Assembly: GCA_024235795.1 (NCBI GenBank)
Contig: JACKLR010000001.1
Coordinates: 1 to 64,000, forward strand
Length of the DNA stretch: 64,000 bases
Origin: Burkholderiales bacterium
GTDB lineage: Bacteria; Pseudomonadota; Gammaproteobacteria; Burkholderiales; Nitrosomonadaceae
Reading direction: 5' to 3'
Part shown: positions 62,531-64,000 of the stretch, in pieces
How positions within the stretch are numbered: position 1 is the stretch's first letter
How the letters are laid out: each line of letters starts with the position of its first letter
Translations under genes and position numbers: made by a program
The notes under the pieces: model-generated
Told to the model about the DNA's origin: nothing
The model's database searches: none
Seen by the model: the letters and a program-made list of their open reading frames with translations, nothing else

Positions 62531-63112
62531 GATTAATTAATTTACTTGCAATACTGTTGATTGAATTTAGGTTTTCTTCAGACCATTTCTATCACTGCAA
62601 ACGCTGAGGTTGTTTATGTGTTGTATGTTGTTGGATATATACGTGCACGTAAATTTGCTTGTATAGATCTGAATAAACACGTAGTTTTAATACACGCAAT
62701 TGATGTATTAGACGCAAAGAGTCTCCTCTCAGTTAAATTGAGAAATATTTAGCGATACTTTAGTAATGTGTCTTAAAACGGCGGGGGCGGGGGCGGAGGC
62801 GGAGGTAGTGGCTTTACCATATGACAAGTTACTAGTTCCGGATTACACAGAGTTTGTTGAGCAAAGTAATGGCGGCATACTGCTTAACTTCACCGCGCCC
62901 TTTTCCTGCTTGATCGTATACTTCGTTAATTTGCAAAGTATCCGCTTACATGCTCGCCTGAACAGTGTGAGTATCGTAGCCGAAAATGCTCCCCCGTGGC
63001 CTGCCACGGGGGATTACATGTTCAATTGTTAATAAATAAGTCTACGGAAGCGTCGTTCTGTCGGAAAATTATTCCAACAATTCCCTTTCCGGCTTACTTC
63101 AAGTATCAATTC
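62531..63112. other. Intergenic region with a G-rich tract and a strong hairpin
   Basis: No supported gene. It contains an almost pure G/C tract of G-runs near 62781-62811. The reverse strand of this tract would code a short proline run (MVKPLPPPPPPPPPF). A perfect 9-base-pair hairpin CCCCCGTGG-CCTG-CCACGGGGG lies at 62991-63012. The part next to 62530 should hold the porin promoter. Confidence 0.5.
62991..63012. terminator. Strong GC hairpin (terminator-like, no T-run)
   Basis: CCCCCGTGG, loop CCTG, CCACGGGGG: nine perfect pairs, eight of them G-C or adjacent. It lies 100 bases beyond the end of the leftward cytochrome-like gene, so it could end that transcript. No T-run follows on either strand. 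Confidence 0.45.
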
Positions 63113-64000
63113 TCAACGATTTCTGAACCGGTTAAGCGCTTCTAGCAGCATGGCAGGCTGGTCTGGGTTGGTGCTTTCCAGGAAGCGCGTGTAGCCCGTG
63201 ACGGAATTGGGCATTTCTTTGTCCTCAAACACTGCTTCCCTAACCTCATCGGCCTCATTCATCCACCAATCCAGACGGAGAACCTCCGTTTCGGCGGCCG
63301 TATGGCAATTCTCGCAAGAAGGCAAGACAACGCCTCTGTAGAGCGCCGCCTCCGTCATCCAGTCGACAGGAATATAGTCGAGGTTCTGTGTGTCATTTGG
63401 AAGCCCTTCGCCACCATAAATACCATTGATTAGCGCTATGGTTTCCTTTGTCGGGTTGGTAAGCAGTACGCCTTCGTTAAACTTCTTGAATGCCGCTTCC
63501 ACATCAGCCAAAGTCATGCGATTGTCAGGAGGCGTGTCTGCCGTGCCACGCGGGGGCGGGTTGTCATCCGCGAACGCCATGATTCTCAGATCGTAAAAGA
63601 GGAAGATTGCTCCGGTCTCTCCAGTGCCCCCGGCATAGCCTTCTGGTGGCATGGGAGATTTTGCGTTATCGTCACCCCCGTGGCACGCAAAGCAGGCAGC
63701 CGGGAGGAATAATTGCTCATTCCGAAAGTCGTAGGACGTGCTGGGTAGCCGGATACCGGTGGGACCCGTGTCGAAGACATAAAACTGGGTAATCCGTCCA
63801 TCCGCGCCACTATTCGTAGTACTATCCCCGTTCCGGTCTTCATCGCGATCCCCTTCGCGTTTACGTTTGTGTCTGTCATCGTGATCATCTTCCCGGTCTT
63901 CATCACGCGTCCCTATAGCATCTCGGCCGCTCCTTGTGTTGTTGCTCGCTACACTCATGGGTCCCGGCGAATACTCCATATTGATTATCGAGACGGCATT
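63113..64000 (-). CDS. Di-haem cytochrome c-like protein, N-terminus cut by window edge
   Basis: Two CxxCH haem sites are visible: CFACHGG and CENCHTA, about 110 residues apart, so at least two c-type haems are expected in the periplasm. The frame is open to the right edge, so the gene probably begins outside; an internal ATG at 63979 lacks a signal peptide. Near the left of the visible part is a charged low-complexity stretch (DEDREDDHDDRHKRKREGDRDEDRNGD). Electron transfer is likely; the partner is unknown. Confidence 0.75.
   Translation of the reverse strand, partial: NAVSIINMEYSPGPMSVASNNTRSGRDAIGTRDEDREDDHDDRHKRKREGDRDEDRNGDSTTNSGADGRITQFYVFDTGPTGIRLPSTSYDFRNEQLFLPAACFACHGGDDNAKSPMPPEGYAGGTGETGAIFLFYDLRIMAFADDNPPPRGTADTPPDNRMTLADVEAAFKKFNEGVLLTNPTKETIALINGIYGGEGLPNDTQNLDYIPVDWMTEAALYRGVVLPSCENCHTAAETEVLRLDWWMNEADEVREAVFEDKEMPNSVTGYTRFLESTNPDQPAMLLEALNRFRNR

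Noticed and set aside
62766..63032. An 88-codon frame over the G-rich tract
   Set aside because: The N-terminal part is an artefact of the G-runs (GAGAEAE), there is no ribosome site, and it crosses a strong hairpin.

Overview
The window looks like a stretch of chromosome from an ammonia-oxidising betaproteobacterium, most likely Nitrosomonas. The best single marker is a SmbP-type histidine-repeat metal-binding protein (49043-49387). The house-keeping genes (aroC, hemF, rpoH, ftsX-ftsE-ftsY, orn, rsgA) are of betaproteobacterial type. The assignment rests on recognised families, not on a database search.

Positions 1 to about 41600 are a conjugative element of the RP4/IncP kind, probably an integrative conjugative element whose right end lies against tRNA-Phe (41605-41680) and tRNA-Arg (41714-41790). 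Its left end and any integrase are outside the window. The mating-pair apparatus (Tra2: trbB-C-D-E-F-G-H-I-J-K-L-M, then an OmpA-like lipoprotein, a DUF433/DUF5615 module and trbN) runs rightward from 348 to 12812. The DNA-processing module (Tra1) is split around an origin of transfer at 32338-32366. traJ, traI (relaxase), traG (coupling protein), traF (pilin peptidase), a small acidic protein, an ArdC-primase fusion, a RadC/JAB protein and an SRAP (YedK-like) protein run leftward. traK, traL and traM run rightward. The trb and traKLM operons start from nearly identical promoters (295-323 and 32413-32441).

Cargo lies in two blocks. Block 1 (13138-22731) holds an RTX-tail-like protein, a DASS anion transporter, a PDZ/M48 lipoprotein protease, a second DUF433/DUF5615 copy, a FeeM-like acyl-amino-acid synthase and a divergent RND efflux pair. 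A segmental duplication (ompA tail, DUF433, DUF5615) brackets the first part of this block; both toxin-side genes are broken but both DUF433 genes are intact. Block 2 (34468-41465) lies between two copies of the 3' end of an excisionase-like gene. It holds an IS256-family element, a lipoprotein lipase with an unknown lipoprotein, an Ig-like/zinc endopeptidase and a LuxR-type regulator.

From 41605 on the sequence is ordinary chromosome: two tRNAs, aroC, hemF, a second dnaK-dnaJ pair, a Kelch-repeat protein, smbP, rpoH, ftsX-ftsE, ftsY, an M16 protease, a His-rich EF-hand protein, orn, an M48 membrane protease, a pterin dehydratase, rsgA, a His/Tyr/Asp-rich exported protein, a CDF metal exporter, a DUF2845 protein, an IS21 istB remnant, a porin and the end of a di-haem cytochrome c-like gene cut by the window edge. 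Metal-binding exported proteins and a metal exporter recur in this part.
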